This document shows positions 1-8,202 of a stretch of 37,992 nt of DNA, in pieces. The DNA is from Roseibium litorale (GTDB lineage: Bacteria; Pseudomonadota; Alphaproteobacteria; Rhizobiales; Stappiaceae), in contig NZ_JACYXI010000023.1 of assembly GCF_014842915.1 (NCBI RefSeq), positions 1-37,992 on the forward strand. Direction: 5' to 3'. The translations under genes and the position numbers were made by a program. Within the stretch, counting starts at the first letter, position 1, and each line of letters begins with the position of its first letter. The notes beneath the pieces are model-generated. The model ran no database searches. It had not been told where the DNA came from and saw only the letters and a program-made list of their open reading frames with translations.

Positions 1-63
1 GCACATGAGCCCAAAACGAAGAAGGAGAAAGCCAAGAACTTGACCGAACCCACAGACCCGTAA
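1..63 (+). CDS. C-terminal end of an unknown gene (partial)
   Basis: Frame 1 is open from the window edge to a TAA at 61-63 and encodes about 20 residues, lysine-rich and ending in LTEPTDP. The next gene starts 27 bases later behind a strong ribosome binding site, so this may be the tail of an upstream gene in the same element operon. Too little is visible to name a family, and a chance open frame of this length is quite possible. Confidence 0.35.
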   Translation, partial: AHEPKTKKEKAKNLTEPTDP

Positions 64-90
64 CATACCTAAAAGGAGGGTCAATTCTCG

Positions 91-579
91 GTGGAAATGC
101 CGGGTTACTTCTCAATGGAAATCAACAATGCAATCAAGACAGCAGCGTCTGACAGAGGCCTGCATATCGAAGATAAAGAACTTGCGCTGATAACGAGATT
201 TACACTGGAGCGACTTGAGCAGAGCGGTCTACGGATCGTCCCCTATAAACCGACCAAGCAGATGCAAGATGCCGTGGCGCGCGCTCTTGATGAAGGCAAG
301 CGCATGTCGGTCCGTTGGGTTAAGGCGCGCACGAAACAACGCTGGCGATTTCAGGCAGCCCTCGACGCGGCGCCAGACTGGCGTGTTGGCTATGGGCTGA
401 CCATTGCAGCTGAGGATCTGTTACACCACGGCCCTGGGAAGCTTCCGGATGGTGATCCCGACCTATGTCTCACGCAAGTGCACGAAGACAACAATGACAG
501 CTGCTCCTCGGCGATGACAGTCCCTGAAGAGACGCCAGACCTCACGGTCAGACCGGAATTGGAGAAATCCGGTCCATAG
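91..579 (+). CDS. Hypothetical protein (162 aa) of an integrated element
   Basis: I do not recognise this protein. The GTG start at 91 is chosen because AGGAGG at 74-79 lies 11 bases upstream; in-frame ATGs at 97 and 115 are alternatives. The product is soluble-looking, with no membrane segment or signal peptide. The first half is basic and mixed-charge (a KARTKQRWRF stretch near residue 80), and the C-terminal 40 residues are acidic and low in hydrophobics. It converges on the integrase gene, and the last 32 bases of the two reading frames overlap tail to tail. Its position inside the presumed tRNA-Val-integrated element suggests an accessory or phage-derived function, but no function can be assigned. 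Confidence 0.6.
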   Translation: MEMPGYFSMEINNAIKTAASDRGLHIEDKELALITRFTLERLEQSGLRIVPYKPTKQMQDAVARALDEGKRMSVRWVKARTKQRWRFQAALDAAPDWRVGYGLTIAAEDLLHHGPGKLPDGDPDLCLTQVHEDNNDSCSSAMTVPEETPDLTVRPELEKSGP

Positions 580-2146
580 CGGCTGCCAACCCGGGGAGCA
601 TGACTTCGCTTCGTCCGTAAAACGCCTGCGACCCGCGGCCACTGCGCCCCGTCATGTAGTTCTGAGCATCCTCTGGCACCAGGTCCCGTCTGCAAAGATC
701 TTCGAAGAGATGACGCCAGCCATGGTTGGGTGACAGCTCTGGACGCAGATCGTGGGGGATCAAGTCACGCACCCATTCGCTGATGCGCGGCTGAACCTGG
801 ACTTCCTCCTTAGTCTCTCCTTTAAACAGCCGACCATCATCTGCGCCGTTCAGGAACTTGATAAAGCCTTCGTCAACCAAGGCTTGATGAACCGGCACCC
901 GTCTCTCGCTGCTGGAATTCTTGAGCGACCGCCCTCCTGCAGTCGTTACCTTCCAGAACCAGCGTCCACCGGATTGGAAGAAGTCTTCCTTGCGCAAGCG
1001 CCCAGCCTCACTGACCCGCATTCCGGAATAAGCACAGAGCCAGGGCACCCAGCGCAGAGCCGCTTTCTCTTCCTTCCGGGCAGCCGCAAGTACAAGCTTT
1101 GCCTCATCCATCGTGAAAGCTCTTAAGTAAGAGGGCGCAGTCGTGTAATCCGGTGCCTTGATACCGATCAGCGGATTGCCGGCCGAAAAGAAGTTGGCCG
1201 GATCGTTCTGCCGTCCCCAGTTCAGGACAGTGCGGACGTTCTGCAACATCGCCTTGATCGTGCGGTTCCCGACATCCCCTGTGTCCTGCAAGCATTCAAC
1301 CCATGCCTTACCCTCCGCAGCAGTGACCGACAAAGCATTCTTGTCCTTCCGCCACTCAGCAAACGATGCGCAATGCATCCGGTATTTCTTGATGGTGAGC
1401 ACAGGCAGCGGCTTCGCATCCTTGCCCCGTGCACGCCGCTTCACCTCTTCGTCAATGATCTGATCGAAGAGAACCGGCTCAGGCTCATCCTCGATGAGCG
1501 GAATACTAGACAGCAAAGGATGCGTCGGCCGCCCGGAGAAATCCCCCTCATTCCGTTCATATTCACGGACAATCGCCTCATAGGAGGAGACACAGAGCGC
1601 CTGGGCAAGAGCTCGCCACTCAGAACTTCCCTTGACTGCGTCGCTGTGTCCAGCGCGCTGAAAGCGTCTCAAACGCACTCCAACGAGATCCTCCAGCTCA
1701 TCGTTGGTCAGCTTGCCTGCGAAACCGTCCCTAAGCCGCTGAGCGAGGTCATAATCAACGTCCGTCTGAGCATAGCTAGCATCTGCAATGCGAACTTCTG
1801 CATCGAACTTGATCTGGCTCTCATAGTCACGGTGAGCGATTTGCTGGATAGTCAAAGGGTAGCGACCAGCATTCGACCGCACCTGTGTAGCAGCCTCATA
1901 TCGCTCCCGCGCAAAACCTATACGATGCTGAATGTCTGAGACAGCATGAGCCAACTTTCGCTTGGCTTCACGCAAATCTCCGCCGAGCTGCGTCTCCAGC
2001 TCACGCTTCCCGGTATCTGGAGCAGCAAGATATGGACGAAGGCGCTCAGGAACCACGATCCTGGCAGAATAGCGGCCATTCCGTTCTTTGAGATGCGGGA
2101 CTTTACCAGCCATCACCAGCCCATTTTGTGACACGTTTTGTGACAT
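548..2146 (-). CDS. Tyrosine recombinase / site-specific integrase
   Basis: This is a 532-aa phage-type integrase that would catalyse recombination between an element and the adjacent tRNA-Val gene. The N-terminus (VPHLKERNGRYSARIVVP) resembles the DUF6538-type domain found on many alphaproteobacterial integrases; a core-binding region follows, then the catalytic domain. Visible catalytic residues are Arg377 (SGMRVSE), His475 and Arg478 (HGWRH), and the nucleophile Tyr510 (AFYG). The frame is open back through the tRNA to 2335, but translation through a tRNA is spurious, so the start is taken as ATG 2146. ATG 2113 is an alternative, and neither has a clear ribosome binding site. The ATG 2146 start lies in a tandem repeat described separately. 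The gene begins 58 bases past the tRNA 3' end and reads away from it, the usual geometry for a tRNA-targeting integrase. The gene looks intact. Confidence 0.9.
   Translation of the reverse strand: MSQNVSQNGLVMAGKVPHLKERNGRYSARIVVPERLRPYLAAPDTGKRELETQLGGDLREAKRKLAHAVSDIQHRIGFARERYEAATQVRSNAGRYPLTIQQIAHRDYESQIKFDAEVRIADASYAQTDVDYDLAQRLRDGFAGKLTNDELEDLVGVRLRRFQRAGHSDAVKGSSEWRALAQALCVSSYEAIVREYERNEGDFSGRPTHPLLSSIPLIEDEPEPVLFDQIIDEEVKRRARGKDAKPLPVLTIKKYRMHCASFAEWRKDKNALSVTAAEGKAWVECLQDTGDVGNRTIKAMLQNVRTVLNWGRQNDPANFFSAGNPLIGIKAPDYTTAPSYLRAFTMDEAKLVLAAARKEEKAALRWVPWLCAYSGMRVSEAGRLRKEDFFQSGGRWFWKVTTAGGRSLKNSSSERRVPVHQALVDEGFIKFLNGADDGRLFKGETKEEVQVQPRISEWVRDLIPHDLRPELSPNHGWRHLFEDLCRRDLVPEDAQNYMTGRSGRGSQAFYGRSEVMLPGLAAAMDRISPIPV
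2123..2146 (-). repeat. Tandem 12-bp repeat over the integrase start codon
   Basis: The plus strand reads TTTTGTGACA, two bases, then TTTTGTGACA again. On the coding strand these are two in-frame 12-bp units that begin with the ATG at 2146 and encode MSQN and VSQN. Two identical 10-mers in the same orientation with a 12-bp period could be arm-type integrase or excisionase sites, or an operator for integrase control. That role is inference; the repeat itself is plain. Confidence 0.6.
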
Positions 2147-2204
2147 CAATATGGGCACAACGCCTTGCGGCGCAACAACAATCAATGATTTCAAGGGGAA
2201 GGAA

Positions 2205-2240
2205 TGGTGGGCGATGAGAGACTCGAACTCCCGACATCCT
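2205..2240. other. Putative attachment site (3' part of tRNA-Val)
   Basis: Tyrosine integrases next to a tRNA normally recombine within its 3' half and restore an intact tRNA. Here the integrase starts 58 bases beyond the CCA end, so one attachment site should lie in this segment and the element should run leftward. The matching repeat is not within the first 2.2 kb, so the far end is outside the window. The exact core is inferred, not seen. Confidence 0.4.
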
Positions 2241-2280
2241 CGGTGTAAACGAGGCGCTCTACCAACTGAGCTAATCGCCC
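2205..2280 (-). tRNA. tRNA-Val (anticodon TAC)
   Basis: A 76-nt tRNA read on the minus strand, with a 7-bp acceptor stem (GGGCGAT pairing with ATCGCCC), D-loop TTAGCTCAGTTGG, anticodon stem CCTCG/CGAGG around loop TTTACAC (anticodon TAC, plus-strand 2245-2247), T-arm GGGAGTTCGAGTCTCTC and an encoded CCA at 2205-2207. It reads GTA and, by wobble, other valine codons. Its 3' end faces the integrase gene, which marks it as the likely insertion target. Confidence 0.97.
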
Positions 2281-2678
2281 TGACGCGTTCGCGTTCAAGT
2301 GAGGCGCTTTTAGGAGGTTTCTTTTGCCCGCGCAAGAGCCTTCTTCAAACTTGTCAACAGGCTGAAGGCCCCTCCTCTATCTGTTCTTGAACCTTCCTGA
2401 ACGCAGGTCAGGAACAAAGACCTTGCAGCTGATCTCAGGGAGCGCCCTTGCCGGCTGAAGGGTTTGAGCTCACGGCATCACGCAGCTGAGCGCTCTGGAG
2501 CCCGTCCATTTTTTCACCGGCAGTGATGGCATCTCTGACGGGACCGCCAAGAAATTCGAGCACCGGAAAGTCAAGGTCCTGATTGCACAACAGGCGCGCC
2601 CGGACCGCTTCCGGAACGCGCCTGCCGCGAGGCCGTCCAGGCCGAGTGACGGCCTGGAAACTCCTGTCAAATGGCCGA
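2281..2678. other. Intergenic region between tRNA-Val and ribH
   Basis: About 400 bases without a convincing gene. On the minus strand, TTGACA at 2352-2357 is a plausible -35 box for the tRNA-Val promoter, but the -10 region about 17 bases downstream is poor. A perfect 8-bp hairpin (CCAGGCCG, 5-base loop, CGGCCTGG; 2637-2657) lies just past the ribH stop and lacks a U-tract. Two short minus-strand open frames (2470-2670 and 2435-2719) have no ribosome binding site and an arginine/serine-rich composition typical of non-coding GC-rich DNA. Confidence 0.5.
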
Positions 2679-3149
2679 TCAGGCCGCAGCGCTGACCGCG
2701 GCGCCGAAGACGCGCTCATTCAGCTCATAGACCTGAACGGCAGCATCGGCTGCTTCACGGCCCTTATGGACGAAATGCGCGTGGTAGAAGCTCTCGTGCT
2801 CCCCCTTCGGCTGAAAGTGGTGCGGCGTCAGCGAGACGGAGAAGACCGGAACGCCGGTAGCCATCTGGGCTTCCATCAGCCCGGAGACGACGGCCTGGGC
2901 CACGAAGTCATGCCGGTAAATGCCGCCATCGACCACCAGGGCACAGGCTGCGATACCGGCAAAGCGGCCGGTTCCGGCCAGCTTCTTGGCCAGAAGCGGC
3001 ATTTCGAAGGCGCCGGGCACGTCGAAGCTTTCGACCTTGGCGGCCGGGAGGAGTTCAGCGAGACGCTGGGTGAAACCGGCATAGGCCTGATCAACGATCT
3101 CTGCATGCCAGCGGGCCTTGATGAAGGCAAAGGTGGGGGATTTTGTCAC
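2679..3149 (-). CDS. ribH: 6,7-dimethyl-8-ribityllumazine synthase, RibH2 type
   Basis: A 156-aa lumazine synthase. It condenses 5-amino-6-ribitylaminouracil with 3,4-dihydroxy-2-butanone 4-phosphate, the penultimate step of riboflavin synthesis, in the cytosol. Recognisable segments are FIKARWHAEIVDQA near the N-terminus, FDVPGAFEMPL, VVDGGIYRHDFVA and LTPHHF followed by FYHAHF. These match the decameric RibH2 family known from Brucella rather than the icosahedral RibH1. GTG at 3149 is preferred as start because AGGA at 3160-3163 lies 10 bases upstream; an in-frame TTG at 3170 has no such site. It stands alone, away from other rib genes, behind its own FMN riboswitch and promoter, so it is probably repressed when FMN is plentiful. 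Confidence 0.93.
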   Translation of the reverse strand: MTKSPTFAFIKARWHAEIVDQAYAGFTQRLAELLPAAKVESFDVPGAFEMPLLAKKLAGTGRFAGIAACALVVDGGIYRHDFVAQAVVSGLMEAQMATGVPVFSVSLTPHHFQPKGEHESFYHAHFVHKGREAADAAVQVYELNERVFGAAVSAAA

Positions 3150-3225
3150 GGCTCTTAGATCCTTTTCCAAATGACAAGATCCCAGAGCACGCCTGCCGCC
3201 CCGCGCCGGACAGGCACGTGACAGC

Positions 3226-3349
3226 TTTCTCTTTCATCCGGACTATAACCGTCGGCCCCGGAATTTCACCGGTGTCTGCTGACCCGCCCTAGGGGACGGC
3301 GCTCGCGGGCTTTCACCGCCGGTGGGGAATTCCGCCCCGCCCTGAGAAC
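3226..3349 (-). promoter_or_regulatory. FMN riboswitch (RFN element)
   Basis: The minus strand carries the conserved RFN blocks in order: GGGCGGGGCGGAATTCCCCA, CCGGCGGTGAAAGCCCGCGAGC, GTCAGCAGA, CCGGTGAAATTCCGGGGCCGACGGTTA, TAGTCCGGATGAAAGAGA. The aptamer binds FMN. It ends about 75 nt before the ribH start. The stretch between holds an 8-bp hairpin with a 13-nt loop and no U-tract after it, so control may act on translation initiation rather than by intrinsic termination; that choice is inference. Confidence 0.95.
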
Positions 3350-3355
3350 GTCCGA

Positions 3356-3384
3356 CACTTAGGCACGGGCCATAAGGGTGTCAA
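3356..3384 (-). promoter_or_regulatory. Promoter of the riboswitch-ribH transcript
   Basis: On the minus strand a perfect -35 TTGACA (3379-3384), a 17-base spacer and a -10-like TAAGTG (3356-3361) lie just upstream of the riboswitch. Transcription would begin within or immediately before the first RFN helix, as expected. Confidence 0.7.
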
Positions 3385-3437
3385 GGCGCGGAAGACAAGA
3401 CCCGCTCCCGCCCGCCGCAGACAAGAACCCGGAAAGC

Positions 3438-3469
3438 AAAAAACCCCGCGTACAGGTGTACGCGGGGTT
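3438..3469 (-). terminator. Rho-independent terminator of hupB
   Basis: A perfect inverted repeat, AACCCCGCGTAC with its complement around a 4-base AGGT loop (3442-3469), followed on the minus strand by a run of T (3438-3443). It lies 30 bases past the hupB stop. The plus strand also has an A/T-rich flank, so it may work weakly in both directions. Confidence 0.9.
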
Positions 3470-3498
3470 AAAAAGGCTTGGATGCCTGTAGAACAGCC

Positions 3499-3774
3499 TT
3501 AGGCGTTCACAGCGTCCTTGAGGCCCTTGCCGGCCTTGAACTTCGGCGTCTTGGAAGCCGGGATCTGGATCGTTTCACCGGTGCGCGGGTTGCGGCCTTC
3601 GGTGGCAGCGCGTTCGGAAACGGAGAAGTTGCCGAAGCCGATGATACGGACTTCGTCGCCAGCCTTCAGAGTTTCAGTGACGGCGTCGAACGTTGCGTCG
3701 ACAGCTTCGCCAGCCTGAGCCTTGGTAAGGCCGGTCTTTTCTGCGACGGCTGCGATCAGATCGTTTTTGTTCAT
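3499..3774 (-). CDS. hupB: DNA-binding protein HU
   Basis: A 91-aa histone-like HU protein, start [18 protein letters not shown], the normal length for HU. It shows the GFGNFSV turn and the DNA-binding arm [22 protein letters not shown] dimers bend and wrap DNA in the nucleoid. The start at 3774 is chosen from family length and from AAAGG a few bases upstream; the frame is open 28 codons further but that extension is not HU-like. It lies directly downstream of lon, a common neighbour arrangement in alphaproteobacteria, but a strong terminator separates them, so it is probably expressed from its own promoter in the 129-base gap (3775-3903). I could not define that promoter convincingly. Confidence 0.96.
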   Translation of the reverse strand: MNKNDLIAAVAEKTGLTKAQAGEAVDATFDAVTETLKAGDEVRIIGFGNFSVSERAATEGRNPRTGETIQIPASKTPKFKAGKGLKDAVNA

Positions 3775-3903
3775 AGCAGATACCTTTCTAAGAAACGGCA
3801 GTTGGCCGACGATTCCCATCGGCGCCGTTGCCGGAAAGTCGGCCCAAATCGCCGTCAAAGCAAGTCATTTTTTCGCAGAAAACCGCCATTTTTTGGGATT
3901 ATT

Positions 3904-3935
3904 CAAAAGAAAAGCCCCGGTTTTGCCGGGGCTTT
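3904..3935 (-). terminator. Rho-independent terminator of lon
   Basis: A perfect 10-bp stem (AAAGCCCCGG / CCGGGGCTTT, 5-base loop, 3911-3935) followed on the minus strand by TCTTTT. It starts about 27 bases after the lon stop. Confidence 0.92.
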
Positions 3936-3962
3936 CCACTTGTTCACAGGTTCAGGGGAAAA

Positions 3963-6401
3963 TCAGTGGGCAATGACGCCCGCCGATTCGTCCTCCAAAG
4001 CCGCCTTCTTGGCAGCTTTCTCAGCGGCAGCTGCCTGGGCTTCGTCCCATTCGATGGGCTCGGGAACCCGGACCAGAGCGTGCTTCAGAACCTCGTCCAT
4101 ACCGGAAACCGGGATGATCTCGAGAAGGTTCTTCACCGAGTCCGGAATATCCGTCAGATCCTTGGCGTTGTCTTCCGGGATCATCACCTTCTTGATGCCG
4201 CCGCGAAGAGCAGCCAGCAGCTTCTCCTTCAGACCACCGATCGGCAGGATCCGGCCGCGAAGGGTGATTTCACCCGTCATTGCCACATCCCGGCGCACCG
4301 GAATTCCGGTCAGCGTGGAGACCACGGCTGTCGCCATGGCGATACCAGCGGACGGGCCATCCTTCGGGGTTGCCCCTTCAGGAACGTGCACGTGGATATC
4401 GCGCTTGTCGAACAGCGGCGGCTCAATGCCGAAGTCGATCGCACGGGAGCGCACATAGGACGCAGCCGCGGAAATCGATTCCTTCATCACGTCACGCAGG
4501 TTGCCCGTCACGGTCATCTTGCCCTTGCCGGGCATCATCACGCCTTCGATGGTCAGCAGTTCGCCGCCCACTTCCGTCCAGGCAAGACCGGTGACCACAC
4601 CGACCTGATCTTCCAGTTCCGCCTGGCCATACCGGTACCGCGGCACGCCGAGGTACTTCTCGACCATGGCTTCGTCGACAGTGATCGACTTGGCTTCGGT
4701 CATGAGAATGTCCTTGACCGCCTTACGGGCCAGGGTCGCCATTTCACGCTCAAGGTTACGCACGCCCGCTTCACGGGTGTAACGGCGGACCACGAAGCGC
4801 AGGGCCTCATCGGTGATCGAGAACTCACCTTCACGCAGACCATGGTCCTTCTCGGCCTTGAGGATGAGGTGCCGGCGGCAGATTTCCACCTTCTCATCTT
4901 CCGTGTAGCCAGCGATACGGATCACTTCCATACGGTCCATCAGCGGAGCTGGAATGTTGAGCGTGTTGGCCGTGGTGACAAACATCACGTCCGACAGGTC
5001 GTATTCCACCTCCAGGTAATGGTCCATGAAGGAGCTGTTCTGTTCCGGATCCAGCACTTCCAGCAGGGCCGACGAAGGGTCGCCGCGGAAGTCCATGCCC
5101 ATCTTGTCGATCTCATCGAGCAGGAAGAGCGGGTTGGACTTCTTCGCCTTCTTCATCGACTGGATGACCTTGCCGGGCATCGAGCCGATATAGGTACGGC
5201 GGTGGCCACGGATCTCGGCTTCATCACGCACACCGCCAAGGGACATGCGCACGAATTCACGGCCGGTCGCCTTCGCGATGGACTTGCCAAGCGAGGTCTT
5301 GCCAACGCCGGGAGGACCGACAAGGCACAGGATCGGGCCCTTCAGCTTGTTCGCGCGGCTGAGCACGGCCAGATACTCGACGATCCGCTCCTTGACCTTC
5401 TCCAGGCCATAGTGGTCCGTATCGAGCACCTTTTCGGCCAGAGCGAGATCGTTCTTAACCTTGCTCTTCTTGCCCCATGGAATGCCGACCAGCCAGTCGA
5501 GGTAGTTGCGCACGACGGTGGCTTCCGCCGACATCGGGCTCATCTGCTTCAGCTTCTTGATTTCGGCTGCGGCACGTTCGCGGGCTTCCTTGGACAACTT
5601 GGTCTTCTTGACCCGGTCTTCCAGTTCGGCGATCTCGTCGCGGCCATCCTCGCCGTCGCCAAGTTCCTTCTGAATGGCCTTCATCTGCTCATTCAGATAG
5701 TACTCGCGCTGGGTCTTCTCCATCTGGCGCTTGACGCGCGAGCGGATGCGCTTTTCCACCTGCAGGACAGAGATTTCGCTCTCCATCATGCCAAGGATGC
5801 GCTCAAGGCGCTCGGCCACAGACACAATGGCCAGGATTTCCTGCTTTTCCTGAATCCGGATCGCCAGGTGCGAGGCGATGGTATCGGCCAGCTTGGAGTA
5901 GTCCTCGATCTGATTAACCGCGCCGAGAACCTCCGGTGAAACCTTCTTGTTCAGCTTCACATAGTTCTCGAACTCGGCCACGACCGAACGGGACAGAGCC
6001 TCGACCTCAATGTTCTCATTGTCCTTTTCAGGGAGAACCGTAGCCGTTGCCTCGTAATAATCGGACCGGTCGGAGTAGCTGTCGATCCGCGCGCGCGCGC
6101 CGCCCTCCACCAGTACCTTGACCGTGTTGTCCGGCAGCTTCAGGAGCTGCAGAACCGTGGCCAGGGTGCCAACCTCATAGATCTGATCCGGATTCGGATC
6201 GTCATCGGCAGCATTCACCTGGGTGGCGAGCAGAATGTGCTTGTCAGTCGTCATGACCTCTTCGAGAGCCTTGATAGACTTCTCGCGGCCAACGAACAGT
6301 GGCACGATCATGTGCGGGAACACCACGATGTCGCGAAGGGGCAGCACAGGATAGACGGCGGTTCCGTCTTCATCCACAGAGCGGATTTCAGTGTCGCTCA
6401 T
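3963..6401 (-). CDS. lon: ATP-dependent protease La (Lon)
   Basis: An 812-aa cytosolic AAA+ serine protease that degrades damaged and regulatory proteins as a hexamer. The N-terminal substrate-binding LON domain starts at [14 protein letters not shown] and runs to about residue 215, followed by a coiled region. The AAA+ module has Walker A GPPGVGKT at 362-369 and Walker [11 protein letters not shown]. The C-terminal protease domain has catalytic Ser684 in DGPSAG and the partner lysine in GGLKEK (727 by the E. coli spacing). The start MSDTEIRS at 6401 is preferred because AAGGA lies 6 bases upstream; ATG 6407 would overlap that site. It has its own terminator and a separate upstream region from clpX, so it need not be co-transcribed with it. 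All domains look intact. Confidence 0.98.
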   Translation of the reverse strand: MSDTEIRSVDEDGTAVYPVLPLRDIVVFPHMIVPLFVGREKSIKALEEVMTTDKHILLATQVNAADDDPNPDQIYEVGTLATVLQLLKLPDNTVKVLVEGGARARIDSYSDRSDYYEATATVLPEKDNENIEVEALSRSVVAEFENYVKLNKKVSPEVLGAVNQIEDYSKLADTIASHLAIRIQEKQEILAIVSVAERLERILGMMESEISVLQVEKRIRSRVKRQMEKTQREYYLNEQMKAIQKELGDGEDGRDEIAELEDRVKKTKLSKEARERAAAEIKKLKQMSPMSAEATVVRNYLDWLVGIPWGKKSKVKNDLALAEKVLDTDHYGLEKVKERIVEYLAVLSRANKLKGPILCLVGPPGVGKTSLGKSIAKATGREFVRMSLGGVRDEAEIRGHRRTYIGSMPGKVIQSMKKAKKSNPLFLLDEIDKMGMDFRGDPSSALLEVLDPEQNSSFMDHYLEVEYDLSDVMFVTTANTLNIPAPLMDRMEVIRIAGYTEDEKVEICRRHLILKAEKDHGLREGEFSITDEALRFVVRRYTREAGVRNLEREMATLARKAVKDILMTEAKSITVDEAMVEKYLGVPRYRYGQAELEDQVGVVTGLAWTEVGGELLTIEGVMMPGKGKMTVTGNLRDVMKESISAAASYVRSRAIDFGIEPPLFDKRDIHVHVPEGATPKDGPSAGIAMATAVVSTLTGIPVRRDVAMTGEITLRGRILPIGGLKEKLLAALRGGIKKVMIPEDNAKDLTDIPDSVKNLLEIIPVSGMDEVLKHALVRVPEPIEWDEAQAAAAEKAAKKAALEDESAGVIAH

Positions 6402-6549
6402 TTCCATTCCTTTCTCTGCGCATCCCGGTCCCATCTCAAGTGGCGGCTCGGGATACTTTCAGACGGCAGCGGGCGGGAGGTGCCCGCGAAGGCCGGACCG
6501 GACCACCCCGAATGGGCGTGGGACCGGAACGCTTAGCCGTCACGTTGCC

Positions 6550-6583
6550 TTATTAGGTGGACACCTGCCTGCCCGGTGTCAAG
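6550..6583 (-). promoter_or_regulatory. Candidate lon promoter
   Basis: Upstream of lon the minus strand has CTTGACA (around 6577-6583) and TAATAA (6550-6555). The 21-base spacing is too long for a standard sigma-70 promoter. Read as heat-shock type, CTTGA followed by CACCTAAT is only a loose match. Lon is often heat-inducible, so this is worth noting, but the assignment is weak. Confidence 0.3.
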
Positions 6584-6664
6584 GAGACTGCACAAACTCA
6601 GTCACCCAGCCTGTTGACGACTCCAAAGCCCGTGGAAAACCTGACGGGAAATGCTGTTTTCCCA

Positions 6665-6692
6665 TAAAAAATGCCGCCCGGAGGCGGCATTT
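6665..6692 (-). terminator. Rho-independent terminator of clpX
   Basis: A 10-bp stem AAATGCCGCC / GGCGGCATTT with a 4-base loop (6669-6692), followed on the minus strand by a T-run. It lies 40 bases past the clpX stop. With the lon promoter region it fills the 331-base clpX-lon gap. Confidence 0.92.
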
Positions 6693-6732
6693 CGAACCCT
6701 TGCGAGGAATCCGGACGATCAGTCCGGAGCGG

Positions 6733-7998
6733 TCAGGCGCTCGTTGCGGAGCTTTCTTCCCGGTCCTCGTAGATGTAGAGCGGACGGGCTTCGCCCTTGA
6801 CCACTTCCGCGGAGATCACGACTTCCTTGACACCCTTGAGGCCAGGCAGCTCGTACATGGTGTCAAGCAGGATGGCTTCCAGAATGGACCGCAGTCCACG
6901 TGCACCGGTCTTGCGCTCGATTGCCCGCTGGGCAATGGCCTTGAGGGCCTCGTCGTGGAAGCTCAGATCAACCGATTCCATCTCGAACAGACGCTGGTAC
7001 TGCTTGACCAGGGCGTTCTTCGGCTCGGTCAGGATGGTGACCAGAGCGTCCTCGTCAAGATCTTCCAGGGTCGCGATGACCGGCAGACGGCCAACGAATT
7101 CCGGAATCAGACCGAACTTCAGCAGATCTTCCGGCTCAAGCAGGGTGAAGAGCTCGCCGATGCGGCGGTCTTCCGGCCCGTGAACCTGCGCCTTGAAACC
7201 GATGGAGGTCTGGGTGCCACGATCGGAGATGATCTTGTCGAGACCGGCAAAAGCACCACCGCAAATGAACAGGATGTTGGTCGTGTCCACCTGCAGGAAC
7301 TCCTGCTGGGGATGCTTGCGTCCGCCCTGGGGCGGAACGGAGGCAACCGTGCCTTCCATGATCTTCAGCAGGGCCTGCTGAACGCCCTCGCCCGACACGT
7401 CGCGGGTGATGGAGGGGTTGTCGGCCTTGCGGCTGATCTTGTCCACTTCGTCGATGTAGACGATGCCGCGCTGCGCGCGCTCGACATTATAGTCGGCGGA
7501 CTGAAGCAGCTTCAGAATGATGTTCTCGACGTCCTCGCCCACATAACCGGCTTCGGTCAATGTGGTGGCATCCGCCATGGTGAAGGGCACATCCAGAATA
7601 CGGGCCAGGGTCTGGGCAAGAAGGGTCTTGCCGCAGCCGGTCGGACCGACAAGCAGGATGTTGGACTTCGCCAGTTCCACGTCGTTGTTCTTCGACGCGT
7701 GGTTGAGGCGCTTGTAGTGGTTGTGAACCGCGACCGACAGGACCTTCTTCGCGCCGCCCTGACCGATGACATAGTCATCGAGGACGTTGCGGATTTCCTG
7801 TGGCGTCGGAATGCCGTCGCGCGACTTCACCAGAGAAGACTTGTTCTCCTCGCGGATGATGTCCATGCACAGCTCGACGCATTCATCACAGATGAAAACG
7901 GTCGGGCCGGCGATCAGCTTGCGAACTTCATGCTGGCTCTTCCCGCAAAACGAGCAGTAGAGCGTGTTCTTGGAGTCGCTGCCGCTGGCCTTTGTCAT
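6733..7998 (-). CDS. clpX: ATP-dependent Clp protease ATP-binding subunit ClpX
   Basis: A 421-aa AAA+ unfoldase that recognises tagged substrates and feeds them to ClpP. The N-terminal zinc-binding domain has C15/C18 and C37/C40. Walker A GPTGCGKT is at 118-125, pore loop GYVG at 151-154, Walker B ending at D183-E184, the ClpP-docking IGF loop at 266-268, the arginine finger in EFVGR (R304) and sensor 2 in GARGLR (R367). An in-frame TAA immediately precedes the ATG, which fixes the start. The leader has a GGGAGG-TTCG-CCTCC hairpin about 20 bases upstream and only a weak ribosome binding site, so translation could be modulated. It follows clpP in the conserved tig-clpP-clpX-lon order, with its own upstream region. 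Confidence 0.98.
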   Translation of the reverse strand: MTKASGSDSKNTLYCSFCGKSQHEVRKLIAGPTVFICDECVELCMDIIREENKSSLVKSRDGIPTPQEIRNVLDDYVIGQGGAKKVLSVAVHNHYKRLNHASKNNDVELAKSNILLVGPTGCGKTLLAQTLARILDVPFTMADATTLTEAGYVGEDVENIILKLLQSADYNVERAQRGIVYIDEVDKISRKADNPSITRDVSGEGVQQALLKIMEGTVASVPPQGGRKHPQQEFLQVDTTNILFICGGAFAGLDKIISDRGTQTSIGFKAQVHGPEDRRIGELFTLLEPEDLLKFGLIPEFVGRLPVIATLEDLDEDALVTILTEPKNALVKQYQRLFEMESVDLSFHDEALKAIAQRAIERKTGARGLRSILEAILLDTMYELPGLKGVKEVVISAEVVKGEARPLYIYEDREESSATSA

Positions 7999-8095
7999 TT
8001 ATTCAATCCCGAGTTCAAGAGGAGGCGAACCTCCCTTATCTGTCTAGATCGAGCCAAAATATGGCGTTCTGGCTCGAAAGTGCCGCTGCGGACCG

Positions 8096-8101
8096 ATTAT
8101 A
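8096..8101 (-). promoter_or_regulatory. Candidate -10 box for clpX
   Basis: The minus strand reads TATAAT exactly, about 95 bases before the clpX start, in an AT-richer stretch of the clpP-clpX gap. No good -35 hexamer is at 16-18 bases upstream, so an activator-dependent or otherwise non-standard promoter is possible. A 7-bp inverted repeat (CGAGCCA / TGGCTCG, 8050-8076) follows in the leader. Confidence 0.4.
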
Positions 8102-8202
8102 CAACATCACGGTTCCTGATGTGTCCATGCTTCGCCCCTAAAAATCAATATAGGTTTAAGGCGAAGCCTGAAAAGCCGTGGAACCTTGACGATCCTTAGC
8201 TC

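Noticed and set aside
2147..2335. 63-codon N-terminal extension of the integrase frame
   Set aside because: It is translated from the tRNA-Val gene (the SSVGRAPRLHRGCREFESLIAH-like artefact) and its flanks, not protein sequence.
2435..2719. 94-residue minus-strand open frame downstream of ribH
   Set aside because: Overlaps the ribH end in another frame, Arg/Ser/Pro-rich, no start signal.
3828..5939. 703-residue plus-strand open frame
   Set aside because: It lies antisense to lon, is rich in His/Arg/Leu as expected for a mirror frame, and has no recognisable domain.
6391..8199. 602-residue plus-strand open frame
   Set aside because: Antisense to clpX and its flanks; clpX is intact with all motifs.
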